A DNA stretch of 64,000 nucleotides from Citrobacter farmeri (GCF_019048065.1 NZ_CP077291.1:3658001-3722000), one strand, 5' to 3'. Numbered from the stretch's first letter, positions 42,503-57,213 are shown. Numbers and translations are program-made. The notes: generated by a model not told the origin, from the letters alone.

Positions 42503-43417
42503 ATGAAAGCAACTTCAGAAGAACTCGCCATTTTTGTTTCAGTGGTTGAAAGTGGAAGTTTCAGCCGGGCGGCAGAGCAGTTAGGTCAGGCAAACTCAGC
42601 GGTAAGCCGGGCGGTCAAAAAGCTGGAAATGAAGCTCGGCGTAAGTTTGCTCAACCGTACGACCCGGCAGCTAAGTCTGACAGAAGAAGGCGAACGTTAT
42701 TTTCGCCGCGTCCAGTCTTTGTTACAGGAGATGGCGGCAGCGGAGACGGAAATCATGGAGACACGCAATACCCCACGCGGTATGCTGCGTATCGATGCCG
42801 CCACGCCGGTGATGCTGCACTTTCTGATGCCGTTGATAAAACCTTTTCGCGAACGTTATCCAGAAATTACTCTTTCTCTTGTCTCCTCTGAAACTTTCAT
42901 CAATCTGATCGAGAGGAAAGTAGATGTTGCAATCCGGGCCGGCACACTGACGGATTCCAGCCTGCGTGCCCGACCGCTCTTTAACAGCTATCGGAAGATT
43001 ATCGCTTCGCCAGACTACCTTGATCGTTTTGGTAGGCCTGAAACGGTAGAAGAGTTAAAGGAGCACCTGTGCCTGGGCTTCACTGAACCCGTATCTCTCA
43101 ACACCTGGCCCGTCGCCTGCAACGATGGCCAACTTCATGAGATTGCATGTGGAATTTCATCAAACAGCGGCGAAACGCTTAAACAGCTATGCCTCAGTGG
43201 AAACGGCATTGCATGCCTGTCAGACTACATGATTGATCGGGAAATCGCTCGGGGTGATCTGGTGGAGCTGATGGCAGATAAACGTCTGCCCGTGGAGATG
43301 CCGTTCAGCGCAGTCTATTATAGCGATCGTGCCGTGAGCACACGTATCCGGGCATTTATCGACTTTCTGAGTGAACATATAAAAACAGCTCCCGGAGGAG
43401 CTGTGAAAGAGGGTTAA
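42503..43417 (+). CDS. yafC: LysR-family regulator YafC
   Basis: The protein has 304 residues. N-terminal [29 protein letters not shown]; then [14 protein letters not shown] and a substrate-binding effector domain. Length and position match E. coli YafC. The divergent MFS gene is the obvious regulatory target. The last codons contain a perfect hairpin (ACAGCTCC-CGGA-GGAGCTGT near 43385-43404), which may end transcription inside the gene. Confidence 0.92.
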   Translation: MKATSEELAIFVSVVESGSFSRAAEQLGQANSAVSRAVKKLEMKLGVSLLNRTTRQLSLTEEGERYFRRVQSLLQEMAAAETEIMETRNTPRGMLRIDAATPVMLHFLMPLIKPFRERYPEITLSLVSSETFINLIERKVDVAIRAGTLTDSSLRARPLFNSYRKIIASPDYLDRFGRPETVEELKEHLCLGFTEPVSLNTWPVACNDGQLHEIACGISSNSGETLKQLCLSGNGIACLSDYMIDREIARGDLVELMADKRLPVEMPFSAVYYSDRAVSTRIRAFIDFLSEHIKTAPGGAVKEG

Positions 43418-43439
43418 AGGCGTTCAGGGGGTTAACGCA

Positions 43440-44243
43440 TTAATCCCACAGTGGTGCCAGACCTTCCGGGCTAACCAGGCGATCGTTGCAATCCAGAGCA
43501 GCGATCGCTTTTTTATCTTCGGCATCTAACGTCAGATCCAACGCCAGCAGGTTGCTCGCCAGGTTTTCACGCTTAGTGGAAGAGGGAATGACTGAGTAAC
43601 CTTCGCCCATCGCCCATGCCAGGATCACCTGAGCGGCGGTGGCATTGTGTTTCGCCGCGATGCGGGCAATCACTTCATCTTTCAATGCCTTACCATATGC
43701 CAGCGTCATGTAAGATGTAATGTGGATACCGTGCTCTTTCGCCCAGTCAACCACTTTACCGTTTTGCAAGTAAGGAGACAGCTCGATCTGGTTAGTCGCG
43801 ATATTTTCCGCGCCCACCGCCGCAATGGCTTTTTCCATCAACGGGATAGTGAAGTTAGAGATACCGATTTCACGCGTCAGCCCCTGCTTTTTCGCTTCCA
43901 GCAGCGCCTGCATGAATTCCTCAACCGATACGGCATCGTTTGGGGATGGCCAGTGGATCAGCGTGAGATCTACATACTCAGTACGCAGTTTTTTCAGGCT
44001 CTCTTTCAAGCTTGGGATCAGTTTGTCCTTGCTCAGATTCTCAATCCAGATCTTGGTCGTAATATACAGCTCACTGCGTGGAACGCCGCTTTCAGCAATA
44101 GCCTGACCGACTGCAGCTTCATTATCATAGATTTGTGCAGTATCGACAGCGCGGTAACCGAGCTCCAGGGCTGTTTTTACGGATGCAATAACCACATCGT
44201 CCTTAAGACGGAAGGTACCTAAACCAAATGCTGGGATTGTCAT
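43440..44243 (-). CDS. dkgB: 2,5-diketo-D-gluconate reductase B (methylglyoxal reductase)
   Basis: The protein has 267 residues from ATG 44243 ([16 protein letters not shown]), matching E. coli. AKR tetrad: D34, Y39, K64 (TTKIW) and H97 (LIHWPS). NADPH-dependent reduction of methylglyoxal and 2,5-diketogluconate. It lies downstream of the rRNA operon on the same strand. Confidence 0.96.
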   Translation of the reverse strand: MTIPAFGLGTFRLKDDVVIASVKTALELGYRAVDTAQIYDNEAAVGQAIAESGVPRSELYITTKIWIENLSKDKLIPSLKESLKKLRTEYVDLTLIHWPSPNDAVSVEEFMQALLEAKKQGLTREIGISNFTIPLMEKAIAAVGAENIATNQIELSPYLQNGKVVDWAKEHGIHITSYMTLAYGKALKDEVIARIAAKHNATAAQVILAWAMGEGYSVIPSSTKRENLASNLLALDLTLDAEDKKAIAALDCNDRLVSPEGLAPLWD

Positions 44244-44372
44244 AATAATTCCTCTTCTATTCATCATGTTCGTTAACTGAGAGGATTATGACGTTTTACG
44301 TTGTGCGGAAAAAGAACAGATAAAGCAGAGGATTTTTGCGTTTTTAGCAATAATTGAATTTCAGGCAAAGAA

Positions 44373-44401
44373 AAAGCCCTGAGTATGAACTCAGGGCTCT
44401 T
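44373..44401 (-). terminator. rRNA operon terminator
   Basis: AAGCCCTGAGT-ATGA-ACTCAGGGCT hairpin; in minus orientation it is followed by TTTTTC, just after tRNA-Asp. Confidence 0.88.
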
Positions 44402-44407
44402 AATAAG

Positions 44408-44484
44408 TGGCGGAACGGACGGGACTCGAACCCGCGACCCCCTGCGTGACAGGCAGGTATTCTAACCAACTGAACTACCGCTCC
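44408..44484 (-). tRNA. aspU: tRNA-Asp (GTC), distal gene of the rRNA operon
   Basis: The 77-nt gene is identical to the one at 34967, anticodon GTC, with encoded CCA. Position after 5S matches aspU of E. coli rrnH. Confidence 0.97.
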
Positions 44485-44536
44485 ACCGAATTTTTCTACA
44501 ACCACTGATTTTTACACCAGTTTACTGCTTAATTTG

Positions 44537-44656
44537 ATGCCTGGCAGTTCCCTACTCTCACATGGGGAGACCCCACACTACCATCGGCGCTACGGCGTTT
44601 CACTTCTGAGTTCGGCATGGGGTCAGGTGGGACCACCGCGCTACTGCCGCCAGGCA
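44537..44656 (-). rRNA. rrfH: 5S ribosomal RNA
   Basis: The 120-nt gene begins TGCCTGGCGGCAGTAGCGCG and ends AACTGCCAGGCAT, near-identical to E. coli 5S (CAG for CCG at bases 11-13). Confidence 0.98.
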
Positions 44657-44753
44657 AATTCTGTTTCATCACCCCGTTTCCACAAAGTGACATAATCTGA
44701 ATCTGAGCTGAAAATTGTCTCTGTCTCTCACGCCAAAACATCTTCGGCGTTGT

Positions 44754-47660
<2,907 letters not shown>

Positions 47661-47757
47661 TCACAACCCGAAGATGTTTCACTTCTGATTGCGAAAATTT
47701 GAGAGACTCGAACACACATTGACTGTGTGTCGTTTCAATTTTCAGCTTGATCCAGAT

Positions 47758-47769
47758 TTTTAAAGAGCA
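47758..47769 (-). promoter_or_regulatory. BoxA antitermination element before 23S
   Basis: TGCTCTTTAAAA (minus strand) matches the boxA core used by the Nus antitermination complex, in the tRNA-23S spacer. Confidence 0.75.
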
Positions 47770-47842
47770 AATATCTCAAACATGACTCTGAAGTCAGTTT
47801 TGAGATACTGATTGGTTGTGTCTTTCACCCACAGCCAGCAAG

Positions 47843-47917
47843 TGGCGTCCCCTAGGGGATTCGAACCCCTGTTGCCGCCGTGAAAGGGCGGAGTCCTAAC
47901 CGCTAGACGAAGGGGAC
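47843..47917 (-). tRNA. tRNA-Glu (TTC) in the 16S-23S spacer
   Basis: The 75-nt cloverleaf starts GTCCCCTTCGTCTAGCGG and ends GGGGACG-CCA, anticodon TTC in CTTTCAC. It is one base shorter in the D-loop than the E. coli tRNA-Glu I remember (AGCGGTTA versus AGAGGCCCA), with U at position 26. It is the only spacer tRNA; E. coli rrnH has Ile and Ala here. Confidence 0.95.
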
Positions 47918-48004
47918 ACGATATGTCACGACTTCGTAGCCGTCTTGCTCATTACTTTTCATCAGACAATCTGTGTGGACACTACAAAGGCAGGTTCTTT
48001 AAGG

Positions 48005-49546
<1,542 letters not shown>

Positions 49547-49870
49547 AAGTTTGATGCTCGTGAATTAAACTTCGTAATGAATTACGTGTTCACTCAGAGA
49601 CTTGGTATTCATTTTTCGTCTTGCGACGTTAAGAATCCATGTCACTTTGAGTGCCCACACAGATTGTCTGATAAATTGTTAAAGAGCAGTTGCGACGCGC
49701 TTCAGCGCTCTGTCGCGAGGTGGCGTATATTACGCTTTCCTCTTTCAGAGTCAACCCTGATTTTCAGGATTTTTCTCTTCAACCGAACCGGCTGTTTGTG
49801 TGAAGTGATTCACATCCGCCGTGTCGATGGAGGCGCATTATAGGGGGTCGACTCAGGAAGACAAGCGGAA
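49547..49870 (-). promoter_or_regulatory. rRNA operon leader with P1, P2 and boxA
   Basis: Read on the minus strand. P1: -35 TTGTCT (49859-49864), 16-bp spacer, -10 TATAAT (49837-49842), then GC-rich discriminator GCGCCTCC typical of stringent control. P2: -35 TTGACT (49749-49754), 16-bp spacer, -10 TAATAT (49727-49732). BoxA TGCTCTTTAACA lies at 49677-49688. No protein gene is present in this stretch. Confidence 0.88.
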
Positions 49871-49913
49871 AAATGCAGATTTATTTCAACCGCTCACCTT
49901 TTAACCATAATGC

Positions 49914-50480
49914 TTATTTTTGCTGCTTTTTTATCGCTAATGGCAAGTCAGCAAGGCTATTTAATACCCAATCGGCCGCATTTTCTGCTTCCGGAGTGAT
50001 GGGTTTACCGGTACGCACTAACACTTTTGTCCCAACGCCTGCCGCCGCCGCTGCCTGCATATCTTCTAGTTTGTCGCCCACCATATAAGACGCCGCCATA
50101 TCAATGTGTAAGAAATCGCGGGCCGAGATCAACATACCTGGATGCGGTTTACGACAATCGCAGACCTGGCGGTACTCTTCCACGCTGCCCTGCGGGTGGT
50201 GCGGACAGTAGTAGATACCGTCGAGGTCGACATCGCGATCGGCCAGTGACCAGTCCATCCACTCTGTTAATGTCTCAAACTGCGCTTCGGTAAATTTACC
50301 GCGCGCAATTCCTGACTGGTTGGTGACAACCACCAGCGCATAGCCCAGAGTTTTAAGCTCACGCATGGCATCAATAACACCTTCGATAAATTCGAACTCG
50401 TCGATTTCATGTACGTAGCCGTGATCGACATTAATCGTGCCATCACGGTCGAGAAAAATTGCGGGTACGGACTTTGCCAC
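49914..50480 (-). CDS. gmhB: D-glycero-beta-D-manno-heptose 1,7-bisphosphate 7-phosphatase
   Basis: The 188-residue HAD-family phosphatase has [14 protein letters not shown] (D11, D13), [11 protein letters not shown], a zinc-binding C-x-H cluster (YYCPHHPQG and CDCRKPHPG) and [11 protein letters not shown]. It acts in ADP-heptose synthesis for the LPS core, downstream of GmhA. It is the gene directly before the rRNA promoters and divergent from metN. Confidence 0.97.
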   Translation of the reverse strand: MAKSVPAIFLDRDGTINVDHGYVHEIDEFEFIEGVIDAMRELKTLGYALVVVTNQSGIARGKFTEAQFETLTEWMDWSLADRDVDLDGIYYCPHHPQGSVEEYRQVCDCRKPHPGMLISARDFLHIDMAASYMVGDKLEDMQAAAAAGVGTKVLVRTGKPITPEAENAADWVLNSLADLPLAIKKQQK

Positions 50481-50570
50481 CTTTTATAGCTCCTTAATAA
50501 GGCATGTAGCGCTAGTATCGCATGTTTCGACAGGCAAGAAAGTGCTCATCGTAGAAACCCTGATTGATTT

Positions 50571-50594
50571 AGACGTCTGGATGCCTTAACATCC
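50571..50594 (+). promoter_or_regulatory. MetJ operator (three tandem met boxes)
   Basis: AGACGTCT, GGATGCCT and TAACATCC are consecutive 8-bp met boxes, the first a perfect consensus. They predict repression of metNIQ by MetJ-SAM. Confidence 0.87.
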
Positions 50595-50669
50595 ATTTTG
50601 TTGACGGCTTTTGACCGCATCAGACAGACGAAAATGCCACGGTAACTTCATTACGATAATAAATAATCA

Positions 50670-51701
50670 ATGATTAAACTTTCGAATATCACCAAAGTCT
50701 TCCTTCAGGGGACCCACACCATTCAGGCGCTAAACAACGTTAGCCTGCATGTCCCTGCCGGACAAATTTATGGCGTTATCGGTGCCTCCGGCGCCGGTAA
50801 AAGTACGCTGATCCGCTGTGTAAACCTGCTGGAGCGCCCGACTGAAGGGAGCGTTCAGGTCGGTGGACAGGAGCTGACAACACTGTCTGAATCTGAGCTG
50901 ACTAAAGCACGTCGCCAGATTGGCATGATTTTCCAGCACTTTAACCTGCTGTCCTCCCGGACCGTATTTGGCAACGTCGCTCTGCCGCTGGAACTCGACA
51001 ACACGCCGAAAGAAGAGATTAAGCGTCGCGTGACAGAATTGCTCGATCTCGTAGGACTGGGTGATAAGCATGACAGCTACCCTGCAAACCTGTCCGGTGG
51101 TCAGAAGCAGCGTGTCGCCATCGCCCGTGCGCTGGCAAGCCAGCCGAAAGTGCTGCTGTGCGACGAAGCGACCAGCGCGCTGGATCCTGCCACCACTCGC
51201 TCCATTCTCGAACTGCTGAAAGACATTAACCGTCGTCTTGGTCTGACCATTCTGTTGATCACGCACGAAATGGACGTGGTTAAACGAATCTGCGACTGCG
51301 TGGCCGTTATCAGCAACGGTGAACTGATTGAACAAGATACGGTCAGCGAAGTGTTTTCTCATCCGAAAACGCCTCTGGCGCAGAAGTTTATTCAGTCAAC
51401 ACTACACCTGGATATTCCGGAAGATTATCTGGCGCGTCTCAAAGCGGAATCGACAGCCGATAGCGTTCCGATGCTGCGCATGGAATTTACCGGTCAGTCG
51501 GTTGATGCTCCATTGCTTTCCGAAACGGCGCGCCGCTTTAACGTGAATAACAACATTATCAGCGCGCAGATGGATTACGCTGGCGGCGTGAAGTTCGGCA
51601 TCATGCTGACTGAAATGCACGGCACACAAGAAGAAACGCAAGCCGCAATTGCCTGGCTGCAAGAACACCATGTAAAAGTAGAGGTACTGGGTTATGTCTG
51701 A
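50670..51701 (+). CDS. metN: D/L-methionine ABC transporter, ATP-binding protein
   Basis: The 343-residue protein has Walker [10 protein letters not shown], signature [15 protein letters not shown], Walker [14 protein letters not shown], and a C-terminal NIL (ACT-like) domain that binds methionine and gives transinhibition. It powers methionine uptake with MetI and MetQ. It overlaps metI by 8 bp. Confidence 0.98.
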   Translation: MIKLSNITKVFLQGTHTIQALNNVSLHVPAGQIYGVIGASGAGKSTLIRCVNLLERPTEGSVQVGGQELTTLSESELTKARRQIGMIFQHFNLLSSRTVFGNVALPLELDNTPKEEIKRRVTELLDLVGLGDKHDSYPANLSGGQKQRVAIARALASQPKVLLCDEATSALDPATTRSILELLKDINRRLGLTILLITHEMDVVKRICDCVAVISNGELIEQDTVSEVFSHPKTPLAQKFIQSTLHLDIPEDYLARLKAESTADSVPMLRMEFTGQSVDAPLLSETARRFNVNNNIISAQMDYAGGVKFGIMLTEMHGTQEETQAAIAWLQEHHVKVEVLGYV

Positions 51702-52347
51702 GCCGATGATGTGGCTGCTGGTTCGTGGCGTCTGGGAAACGCTGGCGATGACCTTCGTATCGGGTTTCTTTGGTTTTGTGATCGGTCTGCCCGTTGGCGT
51801 ACTGCTGTACGTGACGCGCCCCGGACAAATCATTGAGAACGCGAAACTCTACCGCACGCTGTCTGCGGTCGTGAACATCTTCCGTTCGATTCCGTTCATT
51901 ATTCTGCTGGTATGGATGATTCCGTTCACTCGCGTAATTGTCGGAACGTCGATCGGTTTGCAGGCCGCGATTGTTCCACTCACCGTCGGCGCGGCGCCAT
52001 TTATCGCCCGTATGGTGGAAAACGCCCTGCTGGAAATCCCGACAGGCCTGATTGAAGCCTCTCGCGCAATGGGCGCAACGCCGTTGCAGATCGTACGTAA
52101 AGTGCTGCTGCCGGAAGCCCTGCCAGGGCTGGTTAACGCGGCGACCATTACGCTGATTACCCTGGTCGGCTATTCCGCCATGGGCGGTGCTGTGGGTGCC
52201 GGCGGTCTTGGACAGATCGGCTATCAGTACGGCTATATTGGATACAATGCTACTGTTATGAATACGGTACTGGTATTACTCGTTGTTCTGGTTTATTTAA
52301 TTCAGTTCGCAGGCGATCGCATCGTCCGGACTGTAACGCACAAGTAA
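51694..52347 (+). CDS. metI: D/L-methionine ABC transporter, permease
   Basis: The 217-residue protein has five membrane helices and the EAA loop ([25 protein letters not shown] spans about residues 128-152) contacting MetN. Overlap with metN and a 38-bp gap to metQ define the metNIQ operon. Confidence 0.98.
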   Translation: MSEPMMWLLVRGVWETLAMTFVSGFFGFVIGLPVGVLLYVTRPGQIIENAKLYRTLSAVVNIFRSIPFIILLVWMIPFTRVIVGTSIGLQAAIVPLTVGAAPFIARMVENALLEIPTGLIEASRAMGATPLQIVRKVLLPEALPGLVNAATITLITLVGYSAMGGAVGAGGLGQIGYQYGYIGYNATVMNTVLVLLVVLVYLIQFAGDRIVRTVTHK

Positions 52348-52385
52348 GTTCTACAAAACACCAATATCACATTAAGGAAATAAGC

Positions 52386-53201
52386 ATGGCGTTCAAATTC
52401 AAAACCATTGCGGCAGTAGGCGCCCTGATTGGTTCATTGGCACTCGTGGGTTGCGGTCAGGATGAAAAAGATCCGAACCACATCAAAGTTGGCGTCATTG
52501 TCGGCGCGGAACAACAGGTTGCTGAAGTCGCACAAAAAGTCGCAAAAGAAAAATACGGTCTGGACGTTGAACTGGTGACCTTCAATGACTACGTTCTGCC
52601 AAACGAAGCGCTGAGCAAAGGCGATATCGATGCCAACGCCTTCCAGCACAAACCGTATCTGGATCAGCAGATCAAAGACCGCGGGTACAAGCTGGTTGCC
52701 GCAGGCAATACCTTCGTTTATCCGATCGCTGGCTATTCCAAAAAAATCAAATCTCTGGATGAACTTCAGGATGGCGCGCAGGTAGCGGTTCCGAACGATC
52801 CGACCAACCTGGGCCGCTCCCTGCTGCTGCTGCAGAAAGTGGGCCTGATCAAACTGAAAGATGGTGTAGGCCTGCTGCCGACCTCACTGGATATCGTCGA
52901 GAACCCGAAAAATCTGAAAATCGTCGAACTGGAAGCCCCTCAACTGCCGCGTTCTCTTGATGATGCGCAGATTGCCCTGGCGGTGATCAACACAACCTAC
53001 GCCAGCCAGATCAACCTGACGCCGGCGAAAGACGGTATCTTTGTTGAAGATAAAGATTCCCCGTACGTTAACCTGATCGTGACCCGCGAAGATAACAAAG
53101 ATGCGGAGAACGTGAAGAAATTCGTGCAGGCCTATCAGTCTGACGAAGTTTACGAAGCAGCAAATAAAGTCTTCAACGGTGGTGCTGTTAAGGGCTGGTA
53201 A
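52386..53201 (+). CDS. metQ: Methionine-binding lipoprotein
   Basis: The protein has 271 residues; lipobox LALVGC with Cys23, then an NLPA family binding domain (IKVGVIVGAEQQVAEVA, VPNDPTNLGRSLLLLQ). It delivers D- and L-methionine to MetNI from the inner-membrane outer face. AAGGAA lies upstream of the start. Confidence 0.98.
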   Translation: MAFKFKTIAAVGALIGSLALVGCGQDEKDPNHIKVGVIVGAEQQVAEVAQKVAKEKYGLDVELVTFNDYVLPNEALSKGDIDANAFQHKPYLDQQIKDRGYKLVAAGNTFVYPIAGYSKKIKSLDELQDGAQVAVPNDPTNLGRSLLLLQKVGLIKLKDGVGLLPTSLDIVENPKNLKIVELEAPQLPRSLDDAQIALAVINTTYASQINLTPAKDGIFVEDKDSPYVNLIVTREDNKDAENVKKFVQAYQSDEVYEAANKVFNGGAVKGW

Positions 53202-53238
53202 TTTTTAGGCGCTTTTCACAATCTGTAATATCATTCAG

Positions 53239-53256
53239 GACGGGCATTTGCCCGTC
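53239..53256 (+). terminator. metNIQ terminator
   Basis: GACGGGCA-TT-TGCCCGTC hairpin, followed by TTGTCATTT. It ends the metNIQ transcript before rcsF. Confidence 0.75.
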
Positions 53257-53319
53257 TTGTCATTTATGCAAGCTCCTGATTCAATATGTGACAGTTAGAT
53301 CATTCATTGAGGAAATATT

Positions 53320-53724
53320 ATGCGTGCTTTACCGATCTGTTTATTGGCACTCATGCTGAGCGGCTGTTCTATGCTAAGCAGATCCCCTGTTGAACCCGTT
53401 CAAAGCACCGCAACCCCGCCTAAAGCGGAGCCGGAAAAACCGAAAGCGCCGCGCGCGGTCCCCGTCAGAATTTACACCAATGCTGAAGATCTGGTCGGCA
53501 AGCCGTTCCGCGATCTCGGTGAAGTGACCGGTGAATCCTGTCAGGCCTCTAACCAGGACTCTCCACCGAACATCCCAACGGCTCGTAAACGTATGCAGAT
53601 CAATGCGTCGAAAATGAAAGCCAATGCCGTTTTACTGCATAGCTGTGAAGTCACCAGCGGAACGCCGGGCTGTTATCGTCAGGCTGTCTGCATTGGTTCT
53701 GCACTCAATATCTCGGCCAAATGA
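53320..53724 (+). CDS. rcsF: Rcs phosphorelay sensor lipoprotein
   Basis: The 134-residue protein has the lipobox LMLSGC (Cys16), a Pro/Lys-rich linker (PPKAEPEKPKAP), and a globular domain with four cysteines (GESCQAS, HSCEV, GCYRQAVC) that form the two disulfides of RcsF. It sits in the outer membrane threaded through porins and BAM and signals envelope stress via IgaA. It overlaps trmO by 4 bp (ATGA). Confidence 0.97.
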   Translation: MRALPICLLALMLSGCSMLSRSPVEPVQSTATPPKAEPEKPKAPRAVPVRIYTNAEDLVGKPFRDLGEVTGESCQASNQDSPPNIPTARKRMQINASKMKANAVLLHSCEVTSGTPGCYRQAVCIGSALNISAK

Positions 53725-54428
53725 GTCATTTTCAGTTTGAGCAAATCGGTGTCATTCGCTCACCCTACAAAGAGAAGTTCGCCGTTCCACGCCAGCCTGG
53801 GCTGGTAAAAAGCGTCAACGGCGAACTGCATCTGCTGTCGCCCTATAATCAGGCCGATGCGGTACGCGGTCTTGAAGCATTCAGCCACTTATGGGTGATC
53901 TTTGTTTTCCATCAGACGATGGAAGGGGGATGGCGCCCAACCGTGCGCCCGCCTCGTCTTGGCGGCAACGCACGGATGGGCGTATTTGCCACGCGCTCAA
54001 CGTTTCGCCCCAATCCCGTCGGCATGTCGCTGGTCGAGCTAAAAGGAATTGTCTGTCAGAAAGATCAGGTCATTCTGCAACTGGGCAGCCTGGACCTGGT
54101 CGACGGTACGCCGGTCATCGACATCAAGCCCTACCTGCCATTTGCGGAATCTCTGCCGGATGCGACAGCCAGCTATGCACAGCAGGCGCCGCAGGCTGAA
54201 ATGCTGGTGAGTTTTACCGACGAGATTGACCAACAGTTTCCCGCGCTGGAAAAACGTTATCCTCTGCTGAAAACGTTTATACGTGATGTGCTGGCGCAGG
54301 ATCCGCGTCCAGCCTATCGGAAAGGGGAAGAGACAGGCAAAACCTACGCCGTCTGGCTGCACGATTTCAACGTGCGCTGGCGCGTAACCGAGACGGGTTT
54401 CGAAGTCTTTGCGCTTGAACCCCGCTAA
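53721..54428 (+). CDS. trmO: tRNA (N6-threonylcarbamoyladenosine37-N6)-methyltransferase TrmO
   Basis: The protein has 235 residues and an N-terminal UPF0066 domain: IGVIRSPYKEKFAVPRQPGL, FSHLWVIFVFH, ARMGVFATRSTFRPNPVGMS and DLVDGTPVIDIKPYLP. E. coli TrmO (TsaA/YaeB) methylates t6A37 in tRNA-Thr using SAM. The start overlaps the rcsF stop, so translation is coupled. Confidence 0.95.
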   Translation: MSHFQFEQIGVIRSPYKEKFAVPRQPGLVKSVNGELHLLSPYNQADAVRGLEAFSHLWVIFVFHQTMEGGWRPTVRPPRLGGNARMGVFATRSTFRPNPVGMSLVELKGIVCQKDQVILQLGSLDLVDGTPVIDIKPYLPFAESLPDATASYAQQAPQAEMLVSFTDEIDQQFPALEKRYPLLKTFIRDVLAQDPRPAYRKGEETGKTYAVWLHDFNVRWRVTETGFEVFALEPR

Positions 54429-54538
54429 TTTCACGCCCTTCTCTTTTGACATCCCTTTCTCGCTGGTAAACTGAGTTACTTTTTTTGTGTCAGGCTCACA
54501 TTGAGCCTGTTCGATCGTTCAACTGGAACCGTAACAAC

Positions 54539-56257
54539 ATGCGTACTAGCCAATACCTGCTCTCCACTCTGAAGGAGACACCTGCCGACGCCGAGGTTAT
54601 CAGCCACCAGCTGATGCTGCGCGCCGGGATGATCCGCAAGCTGGCCTCCGGGTTATATACCTGGCTGCCGACCGGCGTGCGCGTCCTGAAAAAAGTCGAG
54701 AACATCGTGCGTGAAGAGATGAATAACGCCGGTGCGATCGAGGTGTCTATGCCAGTCGTTCAGCCCGCTGATCTGTGGCAAGAGAGTGGTCGTTGGGAAC
54801 AGTACGGTCCGGAGCTGCTGCGTTTTGTTGACCGTGGCGAGCGTCCGTTCGTACTCGGCCCAACGCACGAAGAAGTGATCACCGACCTGATTCGTAACGA
54901 GCTCAGCTCTTACAAACAGCTCCCGCTGAACTTCTATCAGATCCAGACTAAATTCCGTGACGAAGTGCGTCCGCGTTTCGGCGTGATGCGCTCCCGTGAA
55001 TTCCTGATGAAAGATGCTTACTCTTTCCATACCTCTCAGGAATCGCTTCAGGAAACCTACGACGCGATGTACGCGGCTTATAGTAAGATCTTCAGCCGTA
55101 TGGGGCTGGATTTCCGCGCAGTACAGGCAGACACCGGCTCTATTGGCGGCAGCGCCTCGCACGAATTCCAGGTACTGGCGCAGAGCGGTGAAGACGATGT
55201 GATCTTCTCTGATTCCTCTGACTACGCGGCCAATATAGAATTTGCAGAAGCCGTTGCGCCAAAAGAACCGCGTGCCGCTGCGACACAAGAGATGACGCTG
55301 GTTGATACACCGAACGCGAAAACCATCGCCGAATTGGTTGAACAGTTTACTCTGCCGATCGAAAAAACCGTTAAAACTCTGCTGGTAAAAGCCGTGGAAG
55401 GCAGTAAGTCTCCGCTTGTCGCGCTGCTGGTTCGTGGCGATCATGAGCTGAACGAAGTCAAAGCGGAAAAACTGCCGCAGGTTGCCAGCCCGCTGACGTT
55501 CGCGACCGAAGAAGAGATCCGTGCCCTGGTGAAAGCCGGTCCGGGTTCCCTGGGTCCGGTGAACATGCCGGTGCCGGTGATTATCGACCGTACCGTTGCT
55601 GTAATGAGTGATTTTGCGGCAGGCGCTAACGTGGATGGTAAACACTACTTCGGCATTAACTGGGATCGCGATGTCGCAACCCCAGAAATTGCTGACATCC
55701 GTAATGTTGTCGCCGGCGATCCGAGCCCGGATGGTAAGGGCACGCTGCTTATCAAACGCGGTATCGAAGTCGGTCATATCTTCCAGTTGGGCACCAAGTA
55801 TTCGGAAGCGATGAAAGCCGCCGTTCAGGGTGAAGATGGCCGCAATCAGATCCTGACCATGGGCTGCTACGGTATCGGGGTTACCCGTGTGGTGGCTGCT
55901 GCCATTGAACAGAACTATGATGAGCGCGGAATCGTCTGGCCGGACGCTATCGCCCCATTCCAGGTGGCAATTCTGCCGATGAACATGCACAAGTCCTACC
56001 GCGTGCAGGAACTGGCTGAAAAACTGTATGCAGAGCTGCGTGCGCAGGGCATCGAAGTGCTGATGGACGATCGTAAAGAGCGTCCTGGCGTGATGTTCGC
56101 GGATATGGAACTGATCGGTATTCCGCACACTATCGTGCTGGGCGACCGTAACCTCGACAACGATGATATTGAATACAAATACCGTCGCAATGGCGAGAAA
56201 CAGCTGATAAAAACCGGCGACATCGTCAACTATCTGGTCAAACAGATTAAAGGCTGA
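54539..56257 (+). CDS. proS: Prolyl-tRNA synthetase
   Basis: The protein has 572 residues from ATG 54539 ([19 protein letters not shown]), the E. coli length. Class II bacterial-type ProRS with motif 2 [19 protein letters not shown], the INS editing domain (about 224-407), motif 3 [16 protein letters not shown] and anticodon-binding C-terminus. It attaches proline to tRNA-Pro. Confidence 0.98.
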   Translation: MRTSQYLLSTLKETPADAEVISHQLMLRAGMIRKLASGLYTWLPTGVRVLKKVENIVREEMNNAGAIEVSMPVVQPADLWQESGRWEQYGPELLRFVDRGERPFVLGPTHEEVITDLIRNELSSYKQLPLNFYQIQTKFRDEVRPRFGVMRSREFLMKDAYSFHTSQESLQETYDAMYAAYSKIFSRMGLDFRAVQADTGSIGGSASHEFQVLAQSGEDDVIFSDSSDYAANIEFAEAVAPKEPRAAATQEMTLVDTPNAKTIAELVEQFTLPIEKTVKTLLVKAVEGSKSPLVALLVRGDHELNEVKAEKLPQVASPLTFATEEEIRALVKAGPGSLGPVNMPVPVIIDRTVAVMSDFAAGANVDGKHYFGINWDRDVATPEIADIRNVVAGDPSPDGKGTLLIKRGIEVGHIFQLGTKYSEAMKAAVQGEDGRNQILTMGCYGIGVTRVVAAAIEQNYDERGIVWPDAIAPFQVAILPMNMHKSYRVQELAEKLYAELRAQGIEVLMDDRKERPGVMFADMELIGIPHTIVLGDRNLDNDDIEYKYRRNGEKQLIKTGDIVNYLVKQIKG

Positions 56258-56263
56258 TGTTAT

Positions 56264-56296
56264 AAGAGGCTCTGATTTTCAGGGCCTCTTTTTTAC
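56264..56296 (+). terminator. proS terminator
   Basis: AAGAGGC...GCCTCTT stem followed by TTTTTTA. Confidence 0.85.
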
Positions 56297-56310
56297 ATGG
56301 ATTGTATAAA

Positions 56311-57135
56311 ATGGCTAAACCAACGGCGCATTACCGCCTGTTCCTCCCTTGCCTTCTTTTGCTTTCGGCCTGCACCGTTGATGTCAGCCCGCCGGATAAA
56401 TCCGCCGCCGCCATTGATGCGCAGTCCCAAAAATGGGCGGTTAAATTCCAGCGACAGATCTCCTTCACAAATAAAGCGCTGGTCGAAATTACCGATACCG
56501 ATCTTAAGCCTGGCGATCTGTTGTTCTCCTCCAGCCTTGGGGTCACCTCATTAGGTATCCGCGCGTTCAGTAACGCTTCCGTAAGCCACGTTGCCGTCTA
56601 CCTGGGAAATAATGAAGTGGCTGAAGCCACTGGGGCTGGCGTGAAAATCGTTTCGCTCGCCCAGGCGATGAAGCATAGCGATAAGCTTTTTGCCCTGAGA
56701 GTTCCGGAACTGACCCCGCTACAGGCCGCGGAGATCAAAGCCTTTGCCTACAAAATAAAAAACAGCGGCTACAACTATCGCGGCATCGTGGAATTTATTC
56801 CGTTTATGATGACCCGCCAGATGTGTTCGCTTAACCCTTTTTCCGAGGATTTCCGCCAGCAGTGCATTAGCGGACTGGCGAAAGCGCAACTCAGCGATCC
56901 CCGCGAGGGAGAAAAAACGGCGTGGTTTTGTTCCGAATTCGTAACCGATGCATATGCTAAAGCGGGACATCCGCTAACCCTGGCGCAGTCGGGGTGGATC
57001 AGCCCTGCCGACCTGATGCACATGCGGGAAGGCGACGTTGCTGCCTTTAAGCCAGAAACGCAGTTACGCTATGTCGGTCATTTGAAGTTAGGGATTTATA
57101 TCAAGACGGGACGTTTTGTAGGACTGACGCGTTAA
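56311..57135 (+). CDS. yaeF: YaeF-family lipoprotein peptidase (permuted NlpC/P60)
   Basis: The protein has 274 residues from ATG 56311; TTG 56302 is an alternative. Lipobox LLLSAC with Cys. The circularly permuted papain-like fold (YebB/YiiX group) has His in SVSHVAVYLGNNEVAEA before Cys in AWFCSEFVTDAY, the reverse order of ordinary NlpC/P60. Probably periplasmic cell-wall or lipid amidase; the substrate is unknown. Confidence 0.92.
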   Translation: MAKPTAHYRLFLPCLLLLSACTVDVSPPDKSAAAIDAQSQKWAVKFQRQISFTNKALVEITDTDLKPGDLLFSSSLGVTSLGIRAFSNASVSHVAVYLGNNEVAEATGAGVKIVSLAQAMKHSDKLFALRVPELTPLQAAEIKAFAYKIKNSGYNYRGIVEFIPFMMTRQMCSLNPFSEDFRQQCISGLAKAQLSDPREGEKTAWFCSEFVTDAYAKAGHPLTLAQSGWISPADLMHMREGDVAAFKPETQLRYVGHLKLGIYIKTGRFVGLTR

Positions 57136-57174
57136 GCGCGATACGCAATAGCAAAACAGCGGATAAGACGATAA

Positions 57175-57194
57175 CTGTCCGGTCACCCGGACAG
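57175..57194. terminator. Hairpin between yaeF and nlpE
   Basis: CTGTCCGG-TCAC-CCGGACAG, followed by CTTTCGTT, in the convergent gap. Confidence 0.6.
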
Positions 57195-57213
57195 CTTTCG
57201 TTCAGCCTATCCC

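Noticed and set aside
54653..56128. Long 491-codon open frame antisense to proS
   Set aside because: It is a mirror of a highly biased essential gene; its composition is His/Arg-rich without any domain, and no ribosome-binding site is seen.
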